A stretch of 64,000 nucleotides of DNA from Leptolyngbya iicbica LK. GTDB taxonomy: Bacteria; Cyanobacteriota; Cyanobacteriia; Phormidesmidales; Phormidesmidaceae. The translations under genes and the position numbers were made by a program. The notes below the pieces were generated by a model, which saw only the letters and a list, made by a program, of their open reading frames with translations, searched no databases and was not told the DNA's origin. The stretch spans positions 848,914 to 912,913 of the forward strand of contig NZ_QVFV01000002.1 in NCBI RefSeq assembly GCF_004212215.1, written 5' to 3'. Position 1 is the first letter of the stretch, and each line of letters opens with the position of its first letter. Of this stretch, positions 56,189 through 64,000 are shown in pieces.

Positions 56189-57142
56189 ATGTCGCTATCC
56201 CCTGCTCAGACTACCCCCGTCGCGATCGCCCAACACCGCTATTGGTATTGGCGGGGTTGGCGCATTCGTTATCTGGTGATGCCCGCGCGATCGCCCCAGG
56301 CGGAGTTGCCACCACTCCTGTTGCTCCACGGGTTTGGGTCGAGCTTAGACCAGTGGCGCGACAACCTACCCGAGTTGGCACAACATCGCACGGTGTATGC
56401 GTTGGACCTGTTGGGATTTGGGGATTCTCAAAAGGCAGCCACCATCTTTAACACCGATTTGTGGAGTGACCAAGTACAGGCATTTTGGCAAACCTGGATC
56501 GGCCAACCCGTTGCCCTGATCGGTCACTCTTTGGGCGCTTTGGTGGCCTTGCATACAGCAGTTAAGACACCCGACATGGTGGAACGAGCCGTCTTGCTCA
56601 CCTTGCCCGCCGCCCGCGAAGAGCTGCTCTCTGGGTGGATTGAGTCCCTTTCTCGCGGGGCCGAACGGTTGTTTTCGACGCCATTACTGATCCGCCCCAT
56701 TTTCCAGATCTTTCGCCGCCCGGGAGTAATTCGAGGCGCCTTACGGGGAATTTATCAGCAGCGCGATCGCGTGGATGAGGCATTGGTGCAGCAATTTGTG
56801 CAACCAACGGCAGACCGGGGTGCAGCCCGCACGTTGTGTTACTTAGTGCGATCGCGGACCGAAATCCAATTCACCCCCGAAACCAAACAGTTGGTCCCCC
56901 AGCTCACGATGCCCACCCTGCTGCTGTGGGGCGACGCGGATCGGGTGATTCCCCTGTCTTGGGGACGACAACTCGCCCCCCTGAATCCACAACTCACCTT
57001 ACAGGTTGTCCCTAACCTGGGGCACTGTGCCTATGACGAAGATCCAGCGCTGATCAACCGACTCATCCTGGTTTGGTTGGCTGAATCGCCAGAGTCATCC
57101 TCAACGGCTGTTGACTCTACCGACTCAGAGCATCGCAGCTAA
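56189..57142 (+). CDS. Alpha/beta hydrolase
   Basis: A 317-residue hydrolase. LLLLHGFGSSLDQWRDNLPE is the oxyanion region, the nucleophile Ser is in LIGHSLGALVALH, the acid Asp in LLWGDADRVIPLSWG, and the His in VPNLGHCAYDEDP. This is an intact GHSLG triad set, unlike the AHSWA protein near 37.5 kb. The class includes esterases, haloalkane-dehalogenase-like and lipid-head hydrolases; the substrate is unknown. It is probably co-transcribed with mscS (27-base gap) and converges on the kinase gene with an 11-base gap. Confidence 0.88.
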   Translation: MSLSPAQTTPVAIAQHRYWYWRGWRIRYLVMPARSPQAELPPLLLLHGFGSSLDQWRDNLPELAQHRTVYALDLLGFGDSQKAATIFNTDLWSDQVQAFWQTWIGQPVALIGHSLGALVALHTAVKTPDMVERAVLLTLPAAREELLSGWIESLSRGAERLFSTPLLIRPIFQIFRRPGVIRGALRGIYQQRDRVDEALVQQFVQPTADRGAARTLCYLVRSRTEIQFTPETKQLVPQLTMPTLLLWGDADRVIPLSWGRQLAPLNPQLTLQVVPNLGHCAYDEDPALINRLILVWLAESPESSSTAVDSTDSEHRS

Positions 57143-57153
57143 TCCTTCGGGCA

Positions 57154-58284
57154 TCAAAAATTGCGATGGGGAGATGCCGAACTGGTGTTCATCGAAAATC
57201 CGGTATTGGGGAAAGTCTGGGAATCGGCCTTGTGATGGCGAGTGCGCCAGCGGCGAATCGCGATCGCCTGCCGTTGAATCGGCGTTAAATAGCCCTCTAC
57301 TGACGTCAGCTCTGGATCTTCTGGCTCAACAGCTGACCTCGTTCTCGGCTGATAGCTAAGCCCGGGAGCCAAGTCATCAAAATGCTCCTCTAGCAGCAGC
57401 GCCCGCATCAGATCTTCCACCGATTCATACCGGTCCACCACATCGGGGCACAACATTTTGGTCAACACGGTCGCGAAGTGCTCACTCACAGCCACCAAGT
57501 GCCGCCACAAAATCGCCCCCGTTTTGGGATCAGAGTCAAACTCGATGGGGGTTTTACCCGTCAGCAAAAAGAGGCAGGTCATGCCCAGGGCGTAAATATC
57601 GCTGGCATACGTCGGGCGCAAAGCTTGCTGCTCTGGCGGCGCAAACCCTGGGGTCCCCACAAACTGAGTAATCGGAATTTGATAACCGCCATCGCCCAAA
57701 TCGCCTAGGCACTCTCGCACCGCACCAAAATCAATCAGCACCAGACGACCATCGTCGGCACAGCGAATAATGTTGGGGGGTTTGATATCACGATGGATGA
57801 TTTTGCAGCGGTGAATAAATTTCACAACGGGCAAAATTTCCCGCAAAAACAGCTTCACCTCGCGCTCGCTCTGCGGCCCGTCTCGCCGGACTTCCCGGGT
57901 CAAAACCTCACCCGGCACATATTCCTGCACTAAGTAAAAGCCGTCGTTGATGGTGAAATAGTCCAGGAGTCGAGGAATCTGGGAATGGCTGCCGACTTTG
58001 GCTAAGACTTTGGCCTCTTTGCGAAAGCGTCGTTTGGCTCGCTCTAGCGACAGGGGATTACTAACCTTAGGACAGAGCTGCTTGATCACACAAAGGGGAC
58101 TGCCCGGAATGCCGCCGTCTTGAGCCAGATAGGTGACCCCAAAGCCCCCCGCTGCCAGCACTTTCACAATGCGGTACCGCTCCCGAAACATGTGTCCCGG
58201 TTTGTGGAGCTGACGGCGACGCGAAGAACGTCGACCAGCGCCTCGATAATCCGATAATTGAAGCGGTGAATTCTGAGTAGTCAT
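57154..58284 (-). CDS. Hanks-type serine/threonine protein kinase
   Basis: A 376-residue eukaryotic-like kinase. The Gly-rich loop is LAAGGFGVTYLAQD (43-56), the ATP-site Lys is K68 in CVIKQL, the catalytic loop is HRDIKPPN (164-171), the DFG motif is at 185-187, and the activation loop ends in FAPPEQ, with DIYALGMTCLFLLTGKTP beyond. A basic 30-residue N-terminus precedes it, and a short Pro/Ser-rich tail follows. There is no membrane helix or sensor domain, so it is cytoplasmic. The ATG at 58284 is used, as the longer frame needs a TTG. Its targets are unknown. Confidence 0.93.
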   Translation of the reverse strand: MTTQNSPLQLSDYRGAGRRSSRRRQLHKPGHMFRERYRIVKVLAAGGFGVTYLAQDGGIPGSPLCVIKQLCPKVSNPLSLERAKRRFRKEAKVLAKVGSHSQIPRLLDYFTINDGFYLVQEYVPGEVLTREVRRDGPQSEREVKLFLREILPVVKFIHRCKIIHRDIKPPNIIRCADDGRLVLIDFGAVRECLGDLGDGGYQIPITQFVGTPGFAPPEQQALRPTYASDIYALGMTCLFLLTGKTPIEFDSDPKTGAILWRHLVAVSEHFATVLTKMLCPDVVDRYESVEDLMRALLLEEHFDDLAPGLSYQPRTRSAVEPEDPELTSVEGYLTPIQRQAIAIRRWRTRHHKADSQTFPNTGFSMNTSSASPHRNF

Positions 58285-58333
58285 CGGAGTGGCCAAGGTG
58301 TCTGGGTCATCTCACCGTGTAGACTTTCACAGA

Positions 58334-59482
58334 TTACACGGTTTCTTCCTGTCGTGGGGGATGCGGAGCGGTTGGCGGGGTCGTGGCTGAGGCGATGGGC
58401 AAATTAAACCGAAAGATGCTGCCCTGACCGATCGCGCTTTCTACCTCAATATGCCCGCCGTGCAGCCCGATCAAACGGCGACAAATGGTAAGCCCAATGC
58501 CCGTACCGCCAGAGACGCGATCGCGGGAGCGATCGGCCCGCCAAAAGCGATCGAACACATGGGGCACATCTTCGGGGGCAATGCCCGGCCCGGTGTCTTC
58601 GACGGCCACCCACAGTTGCTTGGCATCTTTCCAAGCGCGCACCCTCACAGTTCCCTCCTGAGTATGACGTAAGGCATTGCCCAAAAGATTCACCATGACC
58701 TGCTCAATGCGTTCGGCATCGGCCTGCGCCAGCGGCAGCTTAGACGGAACATCGAGCTGAAGCTGGACGGGCGCGTCGGGTAATTGTTGATCGGCAAATC
58801 GACGCACTACATAATTCAATAGTTCTAGCAGGTCTGTCGGCTGGGGATGAATCGGCAAATAGCCGGACTCGAGCTGCGACAGTTCCTGCAGGTCGTTGAC
58901 CAGTCGCTGCAACCGTTGAGTCTCCCGTGCGAGACGTTCATAAACGATGGGATCGGGGGCGATCGTGCCGTCGGCCATGCCCTCTAAATAGCCCTTGAGA
59001 ATCGTCAGCGGCGTGCGGAGCTCGTGGGACAGGTCACTCACTAAATCCCGCCGTCGCTGCTCCACACTTTGAATGTCAGCCGCCATGTGATTCACGCTGT
59101 GAGCCAGGCGCGTCAGTTCCAAGATTTCGTATTCCGGCAGCCGCCGATCTAAATCACCGGCGGCAAATGCCCCCGTGATTTCCTCCATTTCCAGCAGTGG
59201 TTCGATAATCCGTTTAGACATCCAATAGCTCAGGGAACTGGCCGAAATGCCCCCCACCAAAGCGGCCCATAACAGGCCCCGACCTAACGCAAACTGAAAC
59301 ACATCGACTAACTGCCCCTGAAGCTGAGCAGCCCGAAAGTTGCCGATTTCGACTCGTCGTAGTCGCACCACAAAAAGTCGTGGAGAGTACAACCAGCCGA
59401 CAGTGGCCAGGGTCAGCATGCCAATCGCCAGCACGATGAGCTGAGCACGAAAGAGGCGACTGCGTAGGCTAGGTTTACTCAT
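58334..59482 (-). CDS. Membrane sensor histidine kinase
   Basis: A 382-residue two-component sensor with TM1 at about 12-31, a short outer loop of about 36 residues, TM2 at about 68-88, HAMP (about 84-138), HisKA with phospho-acceptor H153 in SHELRTPL, and HATPase with NLLGNALRHT, DTGPGIAPEDV and GGTGIGLTI. The short loop leaves little room for a ligand domain, so the signal may be in the membrane or relayed by another protein. It overlaps the response regulator gene by four bases, which marks a cognate pair. Confidence 0.93.
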   Translation of the reverse strand: MSKPSLRSRLFRAQLIVLAIGMLTLATVGWLYSPRLFVVRLRRVEIGNFRAAQLQGQLVDVFQFALGRGLLWAALVGGISASSLSYWMSKRIIEPLLEMEEITGAFAAGDLDRRLPEYEILELTRLAHSVNHMAADIQSVEQRRRDLVSDLSHELRTPLTILKGYLEGMADGTIAPDPIVYERLARETQRLQRLVNDLQELSQLESGYLPIHPQPTDLLELLNYVVRRFADQQLPDAPVQLQLDVPSKLPLAQADAERIEQVMVNLLGNALRHTQEGTVRVRAWKDAKQLWVAVEDTGPGIAPEDVPHVFDRFWRADRSRDRVSGGTGIGLTICRRLIGLHGGHIEVESAIGQGSIFRFNLPIASATTPPTAPHPPRQEETV

Positions 59483-60192
59483 ACAACATCCGGCTCGTCT
59501 TCAAATTTGTAGCCCACGCCAATCACCGTTTTGATGAAAGTGGGTTGGGCGGGATCGGGCTCTACTTTTTTGCGCAGGCGAGCGACATGGGCATCCACAA
59601 TGCGTTCATCGCCGTAAAAGTCATCGCCCCAAAGCTTGTCAATTAATTGCGGTCGTGTCCACACCCGCCCCGGATAGCTGACAAATGTTGCCAAGAGGTC
59701 AAATTCCAGCGTCGTGAGGGAAAGGGTTTCTGGCGCTTGATCGGGCTGCGATCGCACCGCTTCTCGCTGTTGGGGATCAATTTGAAAATGGGGACTTTGT
59801 AACTGCGGTGACTGCCCCCCCTGCCGGAGACTGCGACGGAGCAGCGCCCGCACTCGGGCCACCAATTCCCTCGGGCTAAAGGGCTTCACCAAATAGTCAT
59901 CAGCGCCCGTAGAGAGGCCGATGATGCGATCAAGTTCTTCGCCCTTCGCGGTCACCATCATTATGTAAGGATCTTTTTCGCCGGGCTGTTGGCGAATGCG
60001 GGCACACACCTCTAAACCATCGAGGCCCGGCAACATCAGATCTAACACCACCACATCGGGTTGAATCGTTTGCGCCATCTGAACAGCCTGGTCGCCCCGG
60101 TGACAGAGATGGACTGTGAACCCCTCTTTTTCCAGATATAGCTGGATGAGATGGGCAATTTCTCGTTCATCTTCGACAACCAGAATGTCCAT
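59479..60192 (-). CDS. OmpR-family response regulator
   Basis: A 237-residue transcription factor. The receiver domain has the acidic pocket VVEDER, phospho-acceptor D51 in VVLDLMLPG, the switch T80 and K102 in VKPFSP. The winged-helix DNA-binding domain (about 140-232) contains LTTLEFDLLATFVSYPGRVW and the recognition region DERIVDAHVARLRKKVEPDP. It probably regulates transcription under control of the histidine kinase, whose ATG overlaps its stop. The regulon cannot be inferred from the window. Confidence 0.94.
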   Translation of the reverse strand: MDILVVEDEREIAHLIQLYLEKEGFTVHLCHRGDQAVQMAQTIQPDVVVLDLMLPGLDGLEVCARIRQQPGEKDPYIMMVTAKGEELDRIIGLSTGADDYLVKPFSPRELVARVRALLRRSLRQGGQSPQLQSPHFQIDPQQREAVRSQPDQAPETLSLTTLEFDLLATFVSYPGRVWTRPQLIDKLWGDDFYGDERIVDAHVARLRKKVEPDPAQPTFIKTVIGVGYKFEDEPDVV

Positions 60193-60304
60193 AAGCGTGC
60201 TTCAGACCAAAATCAGTCGCAGAGGGAAGGATGGAGGGGAGGGTGGATACAGCCATCGACGGCGTAACCTAGCCCTATGCTAAAGGGCAGATGTCAATCT
60301 GTGG

Positions 60305-60880
60305 ATGAGGATGCCCAAACTGCCCCCCAAGGACTATGTGGAGTCGGTCGATTGGCCGCAGACGGTGACGCTACAGCCCATTGGCTGGGTGCGATCGCCT
60401 TACACTGAACGCCACGGTACGCCCCGCCAATCGCAGCTCTCGCACCCACCTGCCGACTATGAACCGGCGATCGCTCGCATTGAGCTTTTTGAGGAGGTCG
60501 TCCCCGCGATCGCCCTCAAAGATTTGGCTGGGTTTGACTACCTTTGGGTGATTGCCTGGCTGCATTTAAACCAAAATTGGAATCCGACGGTGATGCCACC
60601 GCGCGGGCCACGAGTCCGCCGGGGCACTTTAGCGACTCGGGCTCCCCATCGCCCCAATCCCCTGGGGCTCAGCGCTACCCGCATTCTCAATGTTGAAGGT
60701 AACGTGATTGAAGTTGCCGGCATTGATTTTTTAGACCGCACGCCCGTACTGGATATCAAGCCTTACGTGCCCTACTGCGATGCTTTTCCCCAGGCTAAGG
60801 CAGGCTATGTGGATGAGGCCGAAGCGGCGATCGCGGCGGAAACGGACATCTTTGGTCAGGCCGGTCATCCCCTCAAATAA
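60305..60880 (+). CDS. trmO: tRNA (N6-threonylcarbamoyladenosine-37)-N6-methyltransferase TrmO-like
   Basis: A 191-residue TrmO/TsaA (VirR) family protein that methylates the t6A37 base of ACY-reading tRNA-Thr to m6t6A with SAM. LQPIGWVRSPYTERHGTPRQ, GFDYLWVIAWLHLN, RRGTLATRAPHRPNPLGLSA and DFLDRTPVLDIKPYVPYCDA are the family motifs. The length fits the single-domain form. Start choices at 60305 and 60311 are two residues apart. It lies divergent from the response regulator. Confidence 0.92.
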   Translation: MRMPKLPPKDYVESVDWPQTVTLQPIGWVRSPYTERHGTPRQSQLSHPPADYEPAIARIELFEEVVPAIALKDLAGFDYLWVIAWLHLNQNWNPTVMPPRGPRVRRGTLATRAPHRPNPLGLSATRILNVEGNVIEVAGIDFLDRTPVLDIKPYVPYCDAFPQAKAGYVDEAEAAIAAETDIFGQAGHPLK

Positions 60881-61008
60881 CCGCGATATTTCAACTAAAG
60901 TCATTGAATTTCTCAATCGGCTTTCGCGAAAAGAGGCAATGCCTACAGTTCAATCCCAGTGTTCTGTGATTGGATAGCTGAGCCAAACATCGAAAAAGGA
61001 ACCGAGTA

Positions 61009-61455
61009 GTGAATCGACGTGAGTTTGCCAATTGGTTAGGGGTGGGGGCTTTAGCGAGTTCGCTGCCGATCGCGATCGCCGCCTGTCAGGGCGACACGGC
61101 AGACGCGCCGACGGATGCCCCCGCCGACACCGCAGCGACGGTTGAAGGAGATGGCTTTGCAGCGATTGGGACGGTTGCCGACCTGGATGCCGCCGGGTTC
61201 CTGGCTAACGTGCGGTTTCAGGGATCCCGAGTCCTGGTGATTCGTGATCCGGCCAATGCGGACGCGGTAATCGCGTTCAACGCTGTGTGTCCCCATGCGG
61301 CCTGCACCGTGGAATGGGGCGAAGAGACCCTGGTTTGCCCATGTCATGACTCGTTTTTCAACTTCGATGGCACAGTGGCCTCTGGGCCGGCTGCCGAACC
61401 GTTGGCACAGTTTGAGGCCAAAATCGAAGGCGATCAGGTTTTAGTCAAAGTTTGA
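61009..61455 (+). CDS. Rieske iron-sulfur protein, PetC3-like
   Basis: A 148-residue exported 2Fe-2S protein. The N-terminus MNRREFANWLGVGALASSLP is a twin-arginine signal, with a possible lipid Cys in IAIAAC. A short acidic linker follows. The cluster ligands are C94-P-H96 and C110-x2-H113, with disulfide Cys C99 and C112 (CPHAAC and CPCHDS). CPHAAC differs from the CTHLGC of the main cytochrome b6f Rieske protein and matches the small PetC3 type, found in the plasma membrane and not required for b6f activity (from memory). GTG start, with AAGGA about nine bases before. It converges on the aldehyde dehydrogenase gene with a five-base gap. Confidence 0.85.
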   Translation: MNRREFANWLGVGALASSLPIAIAACQGDTADAPTDAPADTAATVEGDGFAAIGTVADLDAAGFLANVRFQGSRVLVIRDPANADAVIAFNAVCPHAACTVEWGEETLVCPCHDSFFNFDGTVASGPAAEPLAQFEAKIEGDQVLVKV

Positions 61456-61460
61456 CCCCG

Positions 61461-62936
61461 TTAAAACTGGCGGCTCCATTCCTTTGGCCAGCGCTCGACC
61501 ACCACCTTAGTTTGGGTGAAAAACTCGACCGCATGGTGGCTTTGCCCGTGCAAATCACCAAAGAAGCTGTCCTTCCAACCGCTAAAGGGGAAAAAGGCCA
61601 TGGGGGCAGCTACGCCGATATTGATGCCAATATTGCCCGCTTCGGCCTCGGAACGAAACTTACGGGCAGCGGCACCGCTATTGGTGAAGAGGCAAGCCAT
61701 ATTGCCCCACGGACTGCGGTTGACTAGCGCGATCGCCTCCTCGACGGTCTCGACGTGCATCAGTCCCAACACGGGGCCAAAGATTTCGGTGCTGGCGATT
61801 GTGCCGTCAGGCGGCACACCTTGCAAAATGGTGGGTTTCACAAAACTCCCGTTTGCCAGCCCCGCAATTTGTGGCTGGCGGCCATCTACCAGCACTTGTG
61901 CGCCCTCATCGGCCCCTTGCTGAATCAGCGCCTCTATGCGATCGCGGCTCTGAGCGGTGATGACTGGCCCCATTTGGACGTTGGCCTCCAGGCCATTGCC
62001 GGTGATGCGTTGCGCCGCCGCATCGGCGATCGCCTCGGTGAACGGCTGCTTTGCCTCCCCCACCGTCACCGCCAACGAGGCGGCGAGACATCGCTGCCCC
62101 GCACAGCCAAAGGCACTATCAGCGGCGATGCGCGTCGTCATCTCCATATCGGCATCGGGCAGCACAATGATGGGATTCTTAGCCCCTCCCTGACACTGCA
62201 CTCGTTTGCCGTGGGTAGCCGCCTGCGCGTAAATGTAACGGGCGACCGGCGAAGACCCCACAAAGCTAATGGCGCGAATATCGGGATGCTGCAAAATTGC
62301 ATCGACTGTTTCCTTTGCGCCGTTAACCAGATTCAGCACCCCGGCGGGAAAGTCCGCCTGATCAATGAGTTCAAAAATTTTCTGCATGGTCAACGGCACC
62401 TTTTCTGACGGCTTGACCAGATAGGTGTTGCCGCAGGCGATCGCATAGGGCATGAACCAAAACGGAATCATCGCGGGAAAGTTAAAGGGCGCGATCGCCG
62501 CCGCCACCCCCAGCGGTTGCCGAATCATAAACTCATCAATGCCGCGAGCAATATCTTCTGAAAACGTGCCCTGCATAGCGGTAGGAATGCCGCAGGCCAC
62601 CTCGACATTCTCGATCGCCCGCTGCAACTCTCCCCGCGACTCCTTCAAGGTTTTGCCACATTCCTGAGTAATCAAGCGGGCCAGCTCATCGGCATGCGCT
62701 TCCAACAATCCTTTGAGGCGAAATAAAGGCTGCACCCGCTCCACTGCTGGCACCCGTCGCCAGGCCAAAAACGCTTGGGCCGCAGCGGCGGTCGCTTGAT
62801 TGACTTCATCGCCAGGAGAAAGCGGCACTTCGGCCAGCACTTGCGCCGTTGCGGGATTATGGACGGGGAGGCGATCGCTCGCGCTCGAAAGCCGCCATTC
62901 CCCGTTGATGTAGTTTTTGAGTACAGCGTTAGACAT
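61461..62936 (-). CDS. MmsA-like CoA-acylating semialdehyde dehydrogenase
   Basis: A 491-residue aldehyde dehydrogenase of the methylmalonate-semialdehyde type, which oxidises methylmalonate or malonate semialdehyde with NAD+ and CoA. The catalytic Cys is in [12 protein letters not shown], and [20 protein letters not shown] is like the NAD site (reads [13 protein letters not shown]). [40 protein letters not shown] and the [18 protein letters not shown] end are MmsA-like. The ATG at 62936 has AGGA nine bases upstream; another ATG at 62972 is possible. It may serve valine, beta-alanine or inositol breakdown, but no such pathway gene is near. Confidence 0.9.
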   Translation of the reverse strand: MSNAVLKNYINGEWRLSSASDRLPVHNPATAQVLAEVPLSPGDEVNQATAAAAQAFLAWRRVPAVERVQPLFRLKGLLEAHADELARLITQECGKTLKESRGELQRAIENVEVACGIPTAMQGTFSEDIARGIDEFMIRQPLGVAAAIAPFNFPAMIPFWFMPYAIACGNTYLVKPSEKVPLTMQKIFELIDQADFPAGVLNLVNGAKETVDAILQHPDIRAISFVGSSPVARYIYAQAATHGKRVQCQGGAKNPIIVLPDADMEMTTRIAADSAFGCAGQRCLAASLAVTVGEAKQPFTEAIADAAAQRITGNGLEANVQMGPVITAQSRDRIEALIQQGADEGAQVLVDGRQPQIAGLANGSFVKPTILQGVPPDGTIASTEIFGPVLGLMHVETVEEAIALVNRSPWGNMACLFTNSGAAARKFRSEAEAGNIGINIGVAAPMAFFPFSGWKDSFFGDLHGQSHHAVEFFTQTKVVVERWPKEWSRQF

Positions 62937-63156
62937 CGCTAGATTCCTGATCACCCTTCCATAGTGAATCATAGGTCGCCCCAGTGACCTGGATCAGACA
63001 CGGGTTAGGGGTTGAGTCAGAAACGGCAGTTCCCTGTCTGCAAATCCTTTTACTGGCCGCACCGCTTGTCGTCAGGCTCTGGTTGGCCCCGATCATCCAT
63101 TCCCAACAATGAATGGGCTGAGCACAGCGAACACATTTGGCACCCATTTCCCAACA

Positions 63157-63192
63157 TAAAATTTGCCCTGGAAGCCGTCCGCTTCACAGGGC
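63157..63192 (-). terminator. Rho-independent terminator of secG
   Basis: Read leftward, GCCCTG-(T)-GAAGC pairs with GCTTC-CAGGGC around GGACG, followed by AAATTTTATG. It begins about 40 bases past the secG stop. Confidence 0.82.
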
Positions 63193-63231
63193 AGAAATCT
63201 TAGGCAGCGATCAATTGCAACGAAAGCTGAC

Positions 63232-63474
63232 TTAACCCGCAGGCGGCGTCAACCAACCGGCACTTAAAACCACCGTTAACCCCATAAAGAGGGCGGTCAA
63301 CGTCCAGGTGACCCGGTTCAAAGTGGTTTCAGCGCTTTTGGTACTGGTAAACAGTTGCGCCTGTCCACCCAGGGCTCCTAAGCCGTCCCCTTTAGGACTG
63401 TGCAGTAGCACCAGTACAGACAGACCGATCGCTGATACGGTCCACACTACTTGAAGGATCGAAACTACAGTCAT
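63232..63474 (-). CDS. secG: Preprotein translocase subunit SecG
   Basis: An 80-residue membrane protein with two helices separated by a short loop. LLHSPKGDGLGALGGQAQLF and STKSAETTLNRVTWTLTALF are the SecG signature. It helps the SecYE channel move proteins across plasma and thylakoid membranes. It lies downstream of gpmI in the same direction, with about 114 bases between, an order common in cyanobacteria. It has its own terminator. Confidence 0.95.
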   Translation of the reverse strand: MTVVSILQVVWTVSAIGLSVLVLLHSPKGDGLGALGGQAQLFTSTKSAETTLNRVTWTLTALFMGLTVVLSAGWLTPPAG

Positions 63475-63588
63475 AGGGTAATTGCGCCAAAAATTCAGAC
63501 TTAAAAACTGCCGTTCTGCCGAGCGGCCATTTGCTCAATCATTTTAGCCTGCCAGGGAGATTTGCCCAAGCCGTTGCCGGGGCGATCG

Positions 63589-64000
63589 CTAGAGCCCCAC
63601 ATGCACCGGAGTCCGATTGGGTCGCAAGTCCACAGATGAATTGAGCAACATAGAGCGCCCGGTCATCTCTTGGGGCTGAGGAATATTCAGAATATCCAAA
63701 ATCGTCGGCGCGATGTCAGACAAGCGACCATCGGAGCGCAGTTCGACCTCGGTACCATGCCCCGGAATCTTGAGCCCTTCGCCCTCCACCAGAATGAAGG
63801 GCACCGGGTTAGTCGTGTGAGCCGTCCAAGGTTTGTGGTTTTCATCCCACATGTATTCAGCGTTGCCGTGGTCAGCGGTAATAATGGCCGTGCCGCCCGC
63901 TTGGCTAATGCCCTCTAACAGCCGACCGAGTTCAGTGTCTACCGTCTGCAACGCCGTCACCGTAGCGTCCAAATTGCCCGTGTGGCCGACCATGTCGGGA
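63589..64000 (-). CDS. gpmI: 2,3-bisphosphoglycerate-independent phosphoglycerate mutase, C-terminal part
   Basis: The last 137 or so codons of gpmI; the rest lies beyond the right edge. The visible part includes PDMVGHTGNLDATVTA, ITADHGNAEYMWD (metal-binding Asp and His), AHTTNPVPFI and SDIAPTILDILNIPQPQEMT. The enzyme interconverts 3- and 2-phosphoglycerate in glycolysis and uses two Mn2+ ions. The frame is open through base 64000. Confidence 0.95.
   Translation of the reverse strand, partial: PDMVGHTGNLDATVTALQTVDTELGRLLEGISQAGGTAIITADHGNAEYMWDENHKPWTAHTTNPVPFILVEGEGLKIPGHGTEVELRSDGRLSDIAPTILDILNIPQPQEMTGRSMLLNSSVDLRPNRTPVHVGL

Overview
The window is an ordinary stretch of chromosome from a photosynthetic, phycobilisome-containing cyanobacterium. 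It opens in the last 30 codons of psbA (photosystem II D1). It also carries psbN and psbH, cpcG (phycobilisome rod-core linker), a CpcS-type bilin lyase, the clock-input protein LdpA, the Ycf45/R3H ATPase, a CYP110-type P450 and several families known mainly from cyanobacteria (DUF1825, DUF1574, DUF2605, DUF2973, Trp-rich TIGR02450). The octamer GCGATCGC (HIP1) recurs throughout, in genes and between them. The genus cannot be fixed from this; a Leptolyngbya-like filamentous lineage is a guess. I see no insertion sequence, prophage, CRISPR array, rRNA or tRNA.

Layout. 1-2.1 kb: psbA end with its terminator, arfB ribosome rescue, a GlnT-type glutamine synthetase. 2.3-3.6 kb: type II peroxiredoxin divergent from a PerR-like regulator, with a 7-2-7 palindrome between them. 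3.8-12.4 kb: ilvC, a group 2 sigma factor with a structured leader, galE, proB, rdgB, and murC-murB. 13.2-15 kb: an AraC-HTH/O6-alkylguanine methyltransferase fusion and an EamA exporter. 15.1-16.1 kb: psbN (43 codons) divergent from psbH, then tatA. 16.3-22 kb: pth, DUF1825, a J-domain/TPR protein, a 4 x 16 bp tandem repeat, TM2-SHOCT, an HhH protein and PBP2.

22.4-31.2 kb: polyamine importer potA-potD-potB-potC, then ldpA, the R3H ATPase and an exported TPR protein, all rightward. 31.3-41.5 kb, leftward: SLC13 permease, DUF1574 SGNH-like protein, a tight set of MFS-HEAT protein, alpha/beta hydrolase and P450, and infC. 42-49.3 kb: ilvH, a TPR-MidA pair, a MinD-like ATPase with a changed Walker A, the DUF2973/DUF2605/Trp-rich group, DUF429 and a glutathione transferase. 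49.4-57.1 kb: a GT39-like glycosyltransferase overlapping an unknown cyanobacterial gene, cpcG, cpcS, MscS channel, alpha/beta hydrolase. 57.1-64 kb: Ser/Thr kinase, a two-component pair, trmO, a PetC3-like Rieske protein, an MmsA-like dehydrogenase, secG and the 3' part of gpmI.

No obvious defence or secretion island is present. The best leads are regulatory or functional: an 11-nt perfect complement to the conserved core of the sRNA Yfr1 at the ribosome binding site of mscS; the MFS-HEAT/hydrolase/P450 gene set; the MinD-like ATPase with Arg in place of the signature Lys; the methyltransferase fusion lacking the Ada sensor domain; and several repeats or hairpins in noncoding DNA. Start codons were moved from the longest frame where a ribosome binding site or the conserved protein start argued for it; the reason is stated in each case.
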